Shown here in pieces: positions 37,552 to 47,953 of a DNA stretch of 64,000 nt. This stretch comes from Rhizobium sp. PDO1-076 (GTDB lineage: Bacteria; Pseudomonadota; Alphaproteobacteria; Rhizobiales; Rhizobiaceae). Below the pieces are notes generated by a model that ran no database searches, had not been told where the DNA came from, and saw only the letters and a program-made list of their open reading frames with translations. Location: assembly GCF_000247475.1 (NCBI RefSeq), contig NZ_AHZC01000430.1:1-64000 (forward strand). The letters are read 5' to 3'. Position 1 is the first letter of the stretch. Every line of letters begins with the position of its first letter. The position numbers and the translations under genes are program-made.

Positions 37552-38370
37552 ATGAGCCAGTCAGCATTCGGGCAGATCGTGCTCGTCGGCGCCGGCAATA
37601 TGGGCGGCGCCATGCTGTCCGGATGGCTGAAGAATGGCGTTCCCGGCTCTTCCGTGCTGGTCCTTGATCCGTCGCCGTCAGAGGCCATGCTGACGATGAT
37701 CCGCGATGCGGGTGCAAGCCATTCGGTCAATCCGCCGGATGGTCTCGTTGCCGATATCCTGTTTTTGGCGTTGAAGCCGCAGGTGATGGATGCGGTCCTA
37801 CCGAAGCTGACCTCGCTGATGGGCGACAGCACTGCTGTCGTTTCCGTCGCTGCCGGCAAGACGATTGCCTCAATGGAATCTCATCTGGGGGCGGCGGCGA
37901 TGGTTCGCGCCATGCCGAATACGCCGGCGATGATCGGTCGTGGCGTGACGGGCGCTTATGCCAATGCTGCCGTCAGCGAAACGCAGCGCGATATCGTGCA
38001 TCGTCTGCTGAAGGTTTCCGGCCCGGTCGAATGGGTCGATAGCGAGGATGCGATCAATGCCGTGACCGCGCTTTCGGGCAGTGGGCCGGCCTATGTGTTT
38101 TATCTCGTCGAATGCATGGCAGAGGCAGGCCGCAAAGCCGGACTGCCGGCGGACCTTGCCATGCGTCTCGCGCGGGAAACGGTCGCGGGGGCTGGTGAAC
38201 TTCTTCATCAGTCTCCCGACCCCGCTTCCAGACTGCGTCAGAACGTGACTTCGCCGGGCGGCACAACCGCGGCTGCTCTGTCCGTGCTGATGGCGGACGA
38301 GGGCATGCAACCCTTGTTCGACCAGGCGATCGAAGCTGCGCGCAAGCGGGCCGAGGAACTGGCACAGTGA
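37552..38370 (+). CDS. proC: Pyrroline-5-carboxylate reductase
   Basis: 272 residues. The NAD(P)H-binding Rossmann start [17 protein letters not shown] and the C-terminal signature [21 protein letters not shown] are intact, along with [12 protein letters not shown]. It catalyses the last step of proline synthesis. It overlaps the next gene by four bases (GTGA). Confidence 0.96.
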   Translation: MSQSAFGQIVLVGAGNMGGAMLSGWLKNGVPGSSVLVLDPSPSEAMLTMIRDAGASHSVNPPDGLVADILFLALKPQVMDAVLPKLTSLMGDSTAVVSVAAGKTIASMESHLGAAAMVRAMPNTPAMIGRGVTGAYANAAVSETQRDIVHRLLKVSGPVEWVDSEDAINAVTALSGSGPAYVFYLVECMAEAGRKAGLPADLAMRLARETVAGAGELLHQSPDPASRLRQNVTSPGGTTAAALSVLMADEGMQPLFDQAIEAARKRAEELAQ

Positions 38371-38720
38371 GCGAAAGCAGCTTGAGCGAGATCACCTTTG
38401 CCGATTTCGAGAAGGTCGATATCCGTGTCGGCACGATCATCGAAGTCGAAGACTTCCCCGAAGCGCGCAAGCCGGCCTTCAAGCTGAAGATTGATTTCGG
38501 GTCGGAGATCGGGATCAAGAAATCCTCGGCGCAGATCACGGTGCACTATACGCCGGAAAGCCTGCTCGGTCGTCAGGTGCTGGGGGTGGTCAATTTCCCG
38601 CCGCGCCAGATCGGGCCATTTCGCTCCGAGGTCCTGACGCTTGGCTTTGAGGACGAAGCGGGTGCGATCGTTCTGGCGGCCGTCGAGCGGCCGGTTGCCA
38701 ATGGCCGCAAACTGATGTGA
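38367..38720 (+). CDS. CsaA-like tRNA-binding protein
   Basis: 117 residues forming one OB-fold EMAP/CsaA domain: [37 protein letters not shown] and [22 protein letters not shown]. Such proteins bind tRNA as stand-alone dimers and have been described as export chaperones. The start is GTG overlapping the proC stop. A bidirectional terminator follows. Confidence 0.92.
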   Translation: MSESSLSEITFADFEKVDIRVGTIIEVEDFPEARKPAFKLKIDFGSEIGIKKSSAQITVHYTPESLLGRQVLGVVNFPPRQIGPFRSEVLTLGFEDEAGAIVLAAVERPVANGRKLM

Positions 38721-38722
38721 TC

Positions 38723-38742
38723 AAAGGCCCGCGAGGGCCTTT
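38723..38742. terminator. Bidirectional terminator
   Basis: AAAGGCCC-GCGA-GGGCCTTT hairpin between convergent stops at 38720 and 38748, with T-rich continuation on the + strand. Confidence 0.8.
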
Positions 38743-38747
38743 TCCTT

Positions 38748-39344
38748 TCAGTGAATGTCCTTGCTGACAGGATCGGTGAGCGAGAAGCCGTGAAAGCGGA
38801 CCTTGAAGCCCGCCCGTTTTGGCGAGCATGCGGTGATGCCGACAGAGAGCTGTTCGATGTCGGGCGGAAAATAGGCGAGCCTCGCCATCTGCCAAGGACC
38901 GTCTCCATCCAACTGATACTGGACAAAGAGCGCGTCACCGAGGCGGCTGGCTCTGACGCTGATGGTCTTTGTCGACGGGGGCAGTGCGAAGGCCGACCAG
39001 TCGGAGCGCCCACGCGTCGTCACGACGGTGCTGAAATGGCACAGGCCGTCCGTGAACTCGATGCCGCATTTCATCCAGTGATCCGCATCATGGCGGATCA
39101 TCAGGCCGGCCTGATCGTAGAGTTCCTCATAGGCACCGGTGAAGCGGGTCTCCGCCGTGAAGTCACCGTGCCTGGATTGATGCAGGACGTGGCCGTCGTC
39201 ATGCCGGAAGCCGTAATAGGTCGTCTGCCAGAAGTCACCTTCAAGGCCGGTCTCGATCAGCAGATCGTTGCCCTCGACATGTGCGGATGCCGGAGGATTG
39301 AGCCATGTCATGGCATTCCATGGTGCGCTGTCGGGCGGGGTCAT
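38748..39344 (-). CDS. DUF1349 protein
   Basis: 198 residues. The concanavalin-like DUF1349 pattern is seen: DFWQTTYYGFRHDDGH, FTAETRFTGAYEELYDQAGLMIR, WMKCGIEFTDGLCHFSTVVT. Members include yeast YIL-type and E. coli YagU-region proteins of unknown activity. It begins 18 bases after the histidine kinase stop, so it is transcribed with the kinase. Confidence 0.85.
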   Translation of the reverse strand: MTPPDSAPWNAMTWLNPPASAHVEGNDLLIETGLEGDFWQTTYYGFRHDDGHVLHQSRHGDFTAETRFTGAYEELYDQAGLMIRHDADHWMKCGIEFTDGLCHFSTVVTTRGRSDWSAFALPPSTKTISVRASRLGDALFVQYQLDGDGPWQMARLAYFPPDIEQLSVGITACSPKRAGFKVRFHGFSLTDPVSKDIH

Positions 39345-39362
39345 GTCGGCTTCCTTCTCGGC

Positions 39363-40766
39363 TCAGACGGGAATGCGGATCACGGCTCGAAGACCGCCAA
39401 GGGGACTGTCCTCGAGCGTGACATTGCCGCCATGGCTGCGGGCGATGTCACGGGCGATCGCTAATCCGAGACCCGTGCCGGAGGCGTCGAGATTTCGCGC
39501 TTCATCGAGCCGAAAGAACGGCTTGAACACATCGTCGCGCGCAGACTGCGGAATACCTGGACCGTCGTCGTCGAAGATCACCACGAGCCACTTGGCGGTG
39601 TGGCGTGCCTCGATGTTCAGCTTCGTTGCGTAGCGCCTGGCGTTGGAGGCAAGGTTGGTGACCAGGCGCGTGAAGGCATTCGGCCTGACGGCAATCGCTT
39701 CATCGCCTTCGATCGTATAGGTCAGCGTCTTCTTGTGGAGGGCAAAGTCCGTGGCGAGTTTCTCGAACAATTCGCCGAGCCTGATCTGGCCGACGTCTTC
39801 CTCCGCCTCGCCCTTGGCAAAATCGAGATAACCTTCCAGCATGGTCTGCATGTCGTCGACATCCTGATTGAGATTGTCGAGTTCCGGATCGTCGCCGGCG
39901 AGTGCCAGTTGCAGCTTGAAGCGGGTCAGGATGGTGCGCAGATCGTGGCTGACGCCTGACAGCATGGCGGTACGCTGTTCCATCTGCCGCTCGATGCGTT
40001 CGCGCATCAGGATAAACGCCAGACCGGCGCGGCGGACTTCATCGGCGCCGCGCGGACTGAAATCGTCCGGCGGTCGCTGGCCCTTGCCAAAACTCTCGGC
40101 GGCATTGGCCAGCGCCAGGATCGGTCGGATCTGGCCCCTCAGGAACAGGATGGAGATGATGATCAGCACCAGCGACGTGCCGACCATCCAGACAAGGAAG
40201 ATATGGGTGTTGGAGGCATAGGCCTCGTTGCGCCGGGCAAAGATCTGCAGGATGCCCTGATCCAGCACGATGCGGATTTCGACGAGGCCGGAATCCCCTA
40301 CGGTATCGATCCAGAAGGGCCGGCGGATCTGGCGCTCGATCTGGTCGGACAGGATCTGGTCGAGGATCGAAAAGAAGGGGCGGGGGCGGGCGGGCGGCAG
40401 TTCCGATCCGGGCTCCATCGCGATGGTCAGGTTCAGCCGTTCCTTGGCGATCTGGACCATCTGTCCATAATCCTGCGGGCTCGGATAGGCCTCGATCAGG
40501 GCGATTACCGCCGATATGTCGCGGGTGACGGCGGAGGAGAGGCGTTCGGTCACCAGCTGCCAATGGCGCTCCATGAAGACGAAGGCAACGACCGTCTGGA
40601 GGATCAGCATCGGCAGGATGATAATCAGCAGCGAGCGGGCGTAGAGACCGGTCGGCAGCCGGTGGCGCAGCCAACGGGCAAGATATCGCAGGCCCGTTGC
40701 CGGACTACGATCCTGATCCCGGCGGATCTGCTCGAAAGGCGTCATCGTCTTCGCGTCCTTGGTCAT
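39363..40766 (-). CDS. EnvZ-like sensor histidine kinase
   Basis: 467 residues. Two membrane segments (about 42-66 and 188-210) flank a periplasmic domain. HAMP follows, then the phosphoacceptor box SHDLRTILTRFKLQL and the ATPase motifs N (NLASNARRYA), G1 (DDDGPGIP), F and G2 (GTGLGLAIA). It should phosphorylate the adjacent OmpR-type regulator, which ends 42 bases upstream. The signal is unknown. GGAAG precedes the ATG. Confidence 0.93.
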   Translation of the reverse strand: MTKDAKTMTPFEQIRRDQDRSPATGLRYLARWLRHRLPTGLYARSLLIIILPMLILQTVVAFVFMERHWQLVTERLSSAVTRDISAVIALIEAYPSPQDYGQMVQIAKERLNLTIAMEPGSELPPARPRPFFSILDQILSDQIERQIRRPFWIDTVGDSGLVEIRIVLDQGILQIFARRNEAYASNTHIFLVWMVGTSLVLIIISILFLRGQIRPILALANAAESFGKGQRPPDDFSPRGADEVRRAGLAFILMRERIERQMEQRTAMLSGVSHDLRTILTRFKLQLALAGDDPELDNLNQDVDDMQTMLEGYLDFAKGEAEEDVGQIRLGELFEKLATDFALHKKTLTYTIEGDEAIAVRPNAFTRLVTNLASNARRYATKLNIEARHTAKWLVVIFDDDGPGIPQSARDDVFKPFFRLDEARNLDASGTGLGLAIARDIARSHGGNVTLEDSPLGGLRAVIRIPV

Positions 40767-40808
40767 CGCTTCCTTGCCGGCACGTGCCGTTTGCCGTCGG
40801 CGGACCGA

Positions 40809-41510
40809 CTAGTCCATGCTCAGGCGATAGCCGATGCCACGCACGGTTTGCAGCCACAAAGGATTGGCCGGATCATCCTCGATCTTGCGGCGCAGGCGGT
40901 TGATCTGGACGTCGATCGTGCGTTCGCCGACTTCTGCGTCATTGCCGACCAGTTCATGACGCGCAATCGTCTCACCCGCCCGCGTCGCGAAGAGGAACAT
41001 GATCTCCTGCTCGCGGTCGGTCAGGCGGATGGTTTCCGCGCCTTTGCGCAATTCCTTGCGGAGGACGGAGAAGGTATAGGGGCCGAACATGACCTGCTCA
41101 ATCTTCGGGGCGTCCGGATTGAGGTTACGCTTGAGGATGTTGTTGATGCGCAGCACCAGTTCGCGCGGATCGAAGGGTTTGGCCAGATAGTCGTCAGCCC
41201 CGGCTTCCAGGCCAGCGATACGCGAATCCGCTTCCGAGCGGGCGGTTAGCAGGATCACCGGGCATTTTTTTGCGTCCGACAGGCTCTGGGTCAGCGACAG
41301 GCCGGATTCACCCGGCATCATCACGTCCAGCACCAGCAGGTCGAAATTGAGGCCTTCGAGCTTGCGGCGTGCTTCCGCTGCATCTGCGGCCACCGTCACG
41401 CGAAACCCCTTTTCCGTCAGGAACCGATGGAGCAGGTCGCGGATACGGGTATCGTCGTCAACGACGAGAAGATGGGGTGCATCGTCTGAAAGCAGGATCT
41501 TCTTGGCCAC
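40809..41510 (-). CDS. petR: OmpR-family response regulator, PetR-like
   Basis: 233 residues. The receiver has DDD near residues 18-20, the phospho-acceptor Asp in LLVLDVMMPGESG, and Lys in DDYLAKPF. A winged-helix output follows (ERTIDVQINRLRRKIE; TVRGIGYRL). The DAPHLLVVDDDTRIRDLL start and the MarR gene just upstream match the petP-petR pair of Rhodobacter capsulatus, needed there for bc1 synthesis. The start is GTG, directly after the petP stop. The kinase gene follows. Confidence 0.85.
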   Translation of the reverse strand: MAKKILLSDDAPHLLVVDDDTRIRDLLHRFLTEKGFRVTVAADAAEARRKLEGLNFDLLVLDVMMPGESGLSLTQSLSDAKKCPVILLTARSEADSRIAGLEAGADDYLAKPFDPRELVLRINNILKRNLNPDAPKIEQVMFGPYTFSVLRKELRKGAETIRLTDREQEIMFLFATRAGETIARHELVGNDAEVGERTIDVQINRLRRKIEDDPANPLWLQTVRGIGYRLSMD

Positions 41511-41511
41511 G

Positions 41512-42030
41512 TCAGTCGGCTCCGTCGTCGATATCCGGGTTCACGGCAACTGTCTGTTTCTGCATGCCGTCGAGGAAACGGCGCACCGCCTCACGCTCGG
41601 CGATGGACAGGCCCTGCATGGCATTGGCAATGCGTTGCGATTGCGGCTCCGACAGGGCAAGCGCCAGTTCACGGCCGGCGAGCGTCGGATAGAGGCGCCG
41701 TTGACGGCGATCGGCGGGACCGGCCATCTGGCGGATATAGCCGCTGTCGATCAGTTCCTTCAACACGCGGGCAAGGCTCTGCTTGGTAATCTGCAGGATC
41801 GCCAGCAGGTCGGCCACGGTCATCCCGGGGCGCCGGCTGACGAAATAGACAACCCGGTGATGGGCCCGGCCGTAGCCGAATTTCGACAGGATCGCATCGG
41901 GATCGGAAACGAAATCGCGATAGGCGAAGAACAGCCTTTCGATCGTTTCGAAATCGATTGCCTTGTCGTCGACCACAGGCAATTCGGGAAGATCCTTCTT
42001 GGCAGCCTTTACCGCAGACTGTCGTACCAC
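41512..42030 (-). CDS. petP: MarR-family regulator, PetP-like
   Basis: 172 residues with a winged HTH (VADLLAILQITKQSLARVLKELIDSGYIRQ; GPADRRQRRLYPT). Its place directly before the response regulator and kinase gives the petP-petR order. The start is GTG 42030 with AAGGA nine bases upstream. The stop is separated from the petR start by one base, so translation is coupled. It probably regulates its own operon and perhaps petABC, which lies 28 kb away in this window. Confidence 0.82.
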   Translation of the reverse strand: MVRQSAVKAAKKDLPELPVVDDKAIDFETIERLFFAYRDFVSDPDAILSKFGYGRAHHRVVYFVSRRPGMTVADLLAILQITKQSLARVLKELIDSGYIRQMAGPADRRQRRLYPTLAGRELALALSEPQSQRIANAMQGLSIAEREAVRRFLDGMQKQTVAVNPDIDDGAD

Positions 42031-42400
42031 GCTGTCATTCCTTTCCTTCCGGCCTTTCCCGGCAGATGCGCGGGGCTCTGCCCAGTCGATGCCGGCTTGC
42101 TGTCCGGGATTGCCGCGGCACGATCGTCCGCGTTTGCTCTCCCGCTCGTTCCTGACCGCTCGTTTTGGGCCGGATCACTCAATGCGCATCCATGCCACCG
42201 GAAACGACACTGTATTCGATTGGCGGCAAACTAAGCGGAAGTGCGGCAAAACTCCAATGATTTTACACGGATCGCACAGCTTGCGAAATAGTCGGAAACC
42301 TCTTGCCGACTTGGTCGTTATGGGCTTCGAGAACGGTCGAACAGGTCCACGTAAGGACATTCGGCTAGGGATACCAGGAATGAGGAAGGGACGGGCTCTC
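42031..42400. other. Intergenic region upstream of petP and the small membrane protein
   Basis: 370 bases containing the petP promoter region (minus) and the upstream region of a small + strand gene. I see no clear promoter hexamers or repeats. Confidence 0.35.
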
Positions 42401-42562
42401 ATGCTCCACAATGAAATCGAGGAAAGCACATCGGCACGGTCGTTGAAACCGGTGGTGATTGTCGTGGTCGCGGCCAAGTTGATGGTGGCCAGCCTTCTGG
42501 TGGCGCAGGCGACGATGTTGCCGGGATCGCCGGTTTCGAGCGCCTATGGGCTCAACCGCTGA
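42401..42562 (+). CDS. Small single-span membrane protein, hypothetical
   Basis: 53 residues: MLHNEIEESTSARSLKP, then one hydrophobic helix (VVIVVVAAKLMVASLLVAQA), then a short polar tail. A GGAAGGGACGGG stretch lies before the ATG. No family is recognised; the size and single helix suggest a regulatory micro-protein, but it could also be untranslated. An in-frame ATG at 42380 adds seven residues. Confidence 0.45.
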   Translation: MLHNEIEESTSARSLKPVVIVVVAAKLMVASLLVAQATMLPGSPVSSAYGLNR

Positions 42563-42625
42563 TTTCCGTCGTCGAACAGTCGTGATATGCGCTTCCAGTC
42601 CCTAGCGTCAAAGGAAGCAGTCCCG

Positions 42626-43270
42626 ATGGGTCAAGTTCAGGCAGGCATTATCCCGGTTACTCCATTCCAACAGAATTGCACCATTCTCTTCGACGACGAA
42701 ACGCGCGAAGGCGTGATTGTCGATCCAGGCGGCGATGTCGATGTCATCATCCAGACGATCGAAGAGAACAAGATCAGCTTGAAGGCGATCTGGCTGACCC
42801 ATGGCCATCTTGATCATGCCGGTGGTGCTGCCGAGCTCAAGGAGCGGCTGGGCCTCACGATCATCGGTCCGCACAAGGACGACCTGCCGTTGCTCGAGCG
42901 GATCGAGACGCAGGCAAGGACCTATAACGTTTCGGGCCTGCGCAATGTGGTGCCCGATCAGTGGCTCGAGGATGGTGACCGGGTATCGTTTGGCGATCAC
43001 GAGTTCGAGGTCTATCACTGCCCGGGCCATGCACCAGGTCATGTCATCTACTTCGATCGCAATCAGAACTTTGCCCATCTTGGCGATGTGCTGTTCAGCG
43101 GCTCGATCGGCCGAACCGATCTGCCGGGAGGCGATCATCAGACCTTGCTGAATTCGATCCGGGACAAGGTCTTTCCGCTGGGCGATGATGTCGGCTTCAT
43201 CTGCGGCCATGGTCCGGGCGGGCGCATTGGCGAAGAACGCCGGAATAACCCTTTTTTGCGCGGGCTCTGA
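42626..43270 (+). CDS. Metallo-beta-lactamase-fold hydrolase (glyoxalase II-like)
   Basis: 214 residues. The zinc motif THGHLDH is at about residues 59-65, with further ligands in HCPGHAPGH, HLGDVLF and CGHGPG. The start (GIIPVTPFQQNCTILFD) matches the YcbL-type glyoxalase II group, which hydrolyses S-lactoylglutathione or related thioesters. AAGGAAG lies eight bases before ATG 42626. Confidence 0.92.
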   Translation: MGQVQAGIIPVTPFQQNCTILFDDETREGVIVDPGGDVDVIIQTIEENKISLKAIWLTHGHLDHAGGAAELKERLGLTIIGPHKDDLPLLERIETQARTYNVSGLRNVVPDQWLEDGDRVSFGDHEFEVYHCPGHAPGHVIYFDRNQNFAHLGDVLFSGSIGRTDLPGGDHQTLLNSIRDKVFPLGDDVGFICGHGPGGRIGEERRNNPFLRGL

Positions 43271-43303
43271 TCCAACGGGTCTGTTTCAAGGGTGGATGGA
43301 AAA

Positions 43304-43327
43304 AAAGCGCCGCAGAAGCGGCGCTTT
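43304..43327. terminator. Bidirectional terminator, MBL hydrolase / BA14K gene
   Basis: AAAGCGCCGC-AGAA-GCGGCGCTTT 10-bp perfect stem between convergent stops. An A-run on the + side gives a T-run for the minus-strand transcript. Confidence 0.85.
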
Positions 43328-43353
43328 GCAGTTCAGGCTAACGGTCGTTTCGG

Positions 43354-43779
43354 TCAGCCTGCGGTGCAGAAATGCGACATGCCGTCGTAGCCGATATAGG
43401 TGCCACTGCGCGAATTGAAGCTGCGGTAACGGTTCGAGCAGTAGTCATACCATTCCGGCGTCCATGGCTCGACGCCGTAGCTGACGCGGCGTTCCTGGTA
43501 GACGCTGCGGCGCGGCGGGGGCGGCGGCGGATAATCGTCGACGTAGTATTCCGGTTCGTCATAGACCGGTGCCGGCTCGACATAGACGCGGCGCTGCGGC
43601 TGGCTGGCGATGGCCGAACCGACGATCACGCCGGTTGCAAGGCCCAGAACGCCGAGGGCAACGGCGTCATTGTCCCTGTGGTGACGATAGCGATCCCGTG
43701 CTTCGGCTTGGCTCGATGCCATGATCGGGGTCAAGGTGACGACCGTCGCGAGAAGGGCGTATTTTGCGATTTTCATCAT
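43354..43779 (-). CDS. BA14K-like secreted protein
   Basis: 141 residues. A signal peptide ends near AEA (residues 26-28). A glycine/alanine hydrophobic stretch (AVALGVLGLATGVIVGSAIA), a Pro run and the C-terminal BA14K motif WYDYCSNRYRSFNSRSGTYI follow, with two Cys. The family is named from the Brucella 14-kDa immunoreactive protein and is abundant in rhizobia; it is envelope-located, possibly lectin-like. The second codon is also ATG. Confidence 0.86.
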   Translation of the reverse strand: MMKIAKYALLATVVTLTPIMASSQAEARDRYRHHRDNDAVALGVLGLATGVIVGSAIASQPQRRVYVEPAPVYDEPEYYVDDYPPPPPPRRSVYQERRVSYGVEPWTPEWYDYCSNRYRSFNSRSGTYIGYDGMSHFCTAG

Positions 43780-43876
43780 AAGGTCAGTTCCTCATGCCAA
43801 AGCGGCTTTGCTCTTGGTTAACGAGCGATGAGGAGACACTAGGCCCCGCCGGCTGAACGGAAGCTGAACGAAAAAA

Positions 43877-43894
43877 CCCGGCAAACCTGCCGGG
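43877..43894 (-). terminator. Cold shock gene terminator
   Basis: CCCGGCA / TGCCGGG stem with a 4-base loop and a T-run on the minus strand (A-run 43871-43876), 30 bases past the csp stop. Confidence 0.85.
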
Positions 43895-43924
43895 CCGCGA
43901 ATGCGAAGCAGGGACCGGATGAAA

Positions 43925-44140
43925 TCAGCCGGATACCTGCAGGTTTACGGCCTTCGGGCCCTTGCCACGGCGATCCGGTTCCGTGTCGAAGCTTACCTTC
44001 TGGTTTTCGGTCAGGCCCGAAAGCCCAGATGCCTGCACTGCGGAGATATGAACGAAGATGTCCGCGCCACCATTGTCTGGCTTGATGAAGCCAAAGCCCT
44101 TGTCGGTATTGAAGAATTTTACAGTGCCAGTTTCGGCCAT
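43925..44140 (-). CDS. Cold shock protein
   Basis: 71 residues, one cold-shock domain with RNP1 KGFGFIKP and RNP2 DIFVHISAV. It binds single-stranded RNA/DNA as an RNA chaperone. AAGGA precedes the ATG at 44140. The upstream region to the next gene is long, as is usual for csp leaders. Confidence 0.95.
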   Translation of the reverse strand: MAETGTVKFFNTDKGFGFIKPDNGGADIFVHISAVQASGLSGLTENQKVSFDTEPDRRGKGPKAVNLQVSG

Positions 44141-44589
44141 GCGTCAGGTCCTTTTCTCTCTGCCCATATTCGGCGGGGCAGCATTGCAATGTTTCCCGCG
44201 AACGGGTGAGCGACAGGCATTTGTCGATATGTGAGGAAAGGGGCCCTGTTACCGCATGCAACCTTGAGGCCAACGGCTCAAGATTGTCTGCCCGGAGTTG
44301 TTATAGCGTCCCCGGCGCGCATCTGTTTATTAGGTCTTCCCATGCTCGCAAATTTGCCCGAACACGAAAAGAGTGCTTGGTTTATCAGGAATTGGCAAGC
44401 AAAAGTTTTCCGAAGGTTAACGGCGATAGCCCTTGGATATCAAGGGATGTGCCGGTCTCCGGAGGAGGATTTTGGCCGGAATTGGCGTTTCGGCGAAAAT
44501 TTGCATCGCGTGCGATGGAGATTTACGGAAATCGAAGTGCGAACACGGTGTTTTTCAGTTGAAATTTTCTGTGTTCGCCTTTTTCGCCT
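44141..44589. other. Long non-coding stretch upstream of csp
   Basis: 449 bases without a supported gene. On the minus strand it contains the csp leader and promoter. On the + strand a CGAACAC / GTGTTCG stem (44540-44546, 44571-44577) is followed by CCTTTTTC. A short CCCTTG / CAAGGG repeat lies at 44430-44446. The hairpin may belong to a small transcript or to the end of the neighbouring dehydrogenase gene. Confidence 0.35.
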
Positions 44590-45747
44590 TTAGGATGCAT
44601 CGGCGCGTGATAGTCGGATTAATTGTCCATCTTCTTCATCCGTGACCAGCAAAATTGAGCCGTCCGGCGCCACCTTGACATCGCGGATGCGGCCATAGTC
44701 TCCGGCCAGAAGTCTTTCTTCCGTGCCGATGGAGCCGTCCTCGGCGCGATCGATGCGGGCGAGCAATTGATATTTCAGGGCGGCAATCAGGAAGTCGCCA
44801 TTCCATTCGGGGAACATCGCACCGCGATAGACTGCAATCGCGCCGGGGGCGATTGACGGATCCCAGTAGTGCAGGGGCTGCTCATAGCCATCTGCCGCCT
44901 GGCCAACGCCTATTTCAGCGCCGGAATAATGCTTGCCGTATGAGATCATCGGCCAGCCGTAATTGCTGCCGGCATTCGGGCTGTTGATTTCGTCGCCGCC
45001 GCGGGCGCCATGTTCAACCGTGTAGAGCTGGTTGTCGTTCGGATCGATGGTGATGCCTTGCGGGTTGCGGTGGCCGATCGACCAGATTTCTGCCGCACCC
45101 TTGCCGTTGGTGGCAAACGGGTTGCCGTCGCCGGGCGTGCCATCGGGCTTGATGTGGAGAATGGAACCGGCGTGATCGTTCGGATCCTGGGCGCGATCCA
45201 TCTCGCCACGGTCGCCGATGCCGAAATACAGGCTGCCGTCGGCGGCAATCGCGATGCGCGAGCCGAAATGCTGGCCGGTTCCGGTCAGCCTGTTCATCAC
45301 GAAGATACGCTGGACGTTTTCGAGACCGCTTTCATCCTTTGAAAGCCGGGCGGAAAAAACTGCTGTTCCGTGTCCGCCTTCACCGGCGACGGCGGCGGTG
45401 AAATAGAGGACGCGGCTCTCGGCAAAGTCGGGCGCCAGGGCGATGTCGAGCAATCCGCCCTGGCCGGTCACGCGGATTTCCGGCAGGCCGGCCAGCGGTT
45501 CGCTGGTCTTGCCGTCGCGGATGATGCGGATACGGCCCGGCTTTTCCGTGACGATATATGCTCCATCGGGCAGGACTTCGACCGCCCATGGGTTTTCAAG
45601 GTTGCCTGCGATGGGTTGGACGTTGATCGCGACGTCGCCGGCCTGAATTTTCTCCTGGGCCAGAACGGGTTGTGCTGCCGGAAGCGCTGCCGCAGCAATG
45701 ATGGCGGCGAGGGAAAGGCGCATTTTCAGGCTGGATGTCGCTGTCAT
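44590..45747 (-). CDS. PQQ-dependent aldose sugar dehydrogenase family protein
   Basis: 385 residues. A signal peptide ends at AQPVLAQ (about residue 31). The six-bladed propeller carries NPWAVEVLPDGAYIVTEKPGR, GGLLDIALAPDF, GQHFGSRIAI and GHRNPQGITIDP, where His and Arg residues match the PQQ/Ca site of the YliI (Asd) group. It oxidises aldoses in the periplasm. TTGGAGG precedes the ATG. It stands alone. Confidence 0.92.
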   Translation of the reverse strand: MTATSSLKMRLSLAAIIAAAALPAAQPVLAQEKIQAGDVAINVQPIAGNLENPWAVEVLPDGAYIVTEKPGRIRIIRDGKTSEPLAGLPEIRVTGQGGLLDIALAPDFAESRVLYFTAAVAGEGGHGTAVFSARLSKDESGLENVQRIFVMNRLTGTGQHFGSRIAIAADGSLYFGIGDRGEMDRAQDPNDHAGSILHIKPDGTPGDGNPFATNGKGAAEIWSIGHRNPQGITIDPNDNQLYTVEHGARGGDEINSPNAGSNYGWPMISYGKHYSGAEIGVGQAADGYEQPLHYWDPSIAPGAIAVYRGAMFPEWNGDFLIAALKYQLLARIDRAEDGSIGTEERLLAGDYGRIRDVKVAPDGSILLVTDEEDGQLIRLSRADAS

Positions 45748-45932
45748 GGATCCTCCAAACGGTCTTTGTCTTCCGGGCGCAGCGGGTGGTTTTCAGGCAA
45801 TCCGGTCTCTGATGCTATTTGGTGGACTGGCGAGGCCAGACAAGGGCTATAACAGGTGCCAGGTGCAAAACCGCCGTCTGTTGACCTCATTGTGAACTGC
45901 AGCGTTAACAGCGCGGCAGTGTCAATGTCAGT

Positions 45933-46406
45933 TCAGGGCCGGTCGACACCAATCCGGGTTTGGATCAGATCCCTGAAGCTGCGGCGCCATAGCCCGTAAC
46001 CGCCTACTGCCATGACCGCGAAACAGAGAAACAGCAGGCCGATCAGCACACGCCTTTCCTCGCTGATGAGGGAACTGCTGTGCCCGCCGATGCTTCCGGT
46101 TTTTTCGCCGTCAGTCTTGTCTGACGGGCTGACCAGTGGGGCGGCCAGTGGGGCGACCGGCTGGTTACTTGCGATGGGGCTGGCGGCAGGATCGCCGTGT
46201 GGTGCTACCATGACGGTTGCTTGGTGTTGCGTGGTCGGGAGCCTCGGCGCGAGCGGTGTTTCGGCGCTTGCCCCGAAGGTCAGAGCCGCCACCAGGCCTG
46301 TGACCGCCAATGTTGTGATGCCGACGGCTTTGATGGCGGGCCGTCGGGACCGTCGATGGGAGGTTGCGCAGTCGAGCTCAACAGGATTCTTTGTGCGGGT
46401 ATTCAT
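45933..46406 (-). CDS. Hypothetical membrane protein
   Basis: 157 residues. A basic start (SHRRSRRPAIK) and a hydrophobic stretch near 31-49 (AVGITTLAVTGLVAALTFG) form a signal anchor. A Pro/Ala-rich linker leads to a second membrane segment near 118-140 (VLIGLLFLCFAVMAVGGYGLW) and a short basic tail. No family is recognised. GGAAGG lies six bases before ATG 46406. Confidence 0.55.
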   Translation of the reverse strand: MNTRTKNPVELDCATSHRRSRRPAIKAVGITTLAVTGLVAALTFGASAETPLAPRLPTTQHQATVMVAPHGDPAASPIASNQPVAPLAAPLVSPSDKTDGEKTGSIGGHSSSLISEERRVLIGLLFLCFAVMAVGGYGLWRRSFRDLIQTRIGVDRP

Positions 46407-46559
46407 GGTGGGCCTTCCACGCTGTTGCCGGGCAGGCGCAGACAATCGGCTTTTCGCGACGGCAGCGGGACGGAATTATGGCGATGCCGGGTTCATGTCG
46501 CGGCTTTCACATGATTGGGCAGGTGGTGCGCCGGGCGGATTGGCTCGGTGACGCGATAA

Positions 46560-47882
<1,323 letters not shown>

Positions 47883-47903
47883 GCAACACGATCTGAAATG
47901 CGA

Positions 47904-47934
47904 AAAGGCGGGACCTCGCGGTCCCGCCTTTTTT
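47904..47934 (+). terminator. aatA rho-independent terminator
   Basis: AAAGGCGGGACC-TCGC-GGTCCCGCCTTT 12-bp perfect stem and six T. It is nearly identical to the petABC terminator at 13786-13819. Confidence 0.93.
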
Positions 47935-47953
47935 GTTGAGTCGAACCGGGTGT

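Noticed and set aside
44206-44593. Two plus-strand frames of about 120 codons opposite the csp leader
   Set aside because: They overlap each other in different frames, are rich in rare residues, and show no domain.
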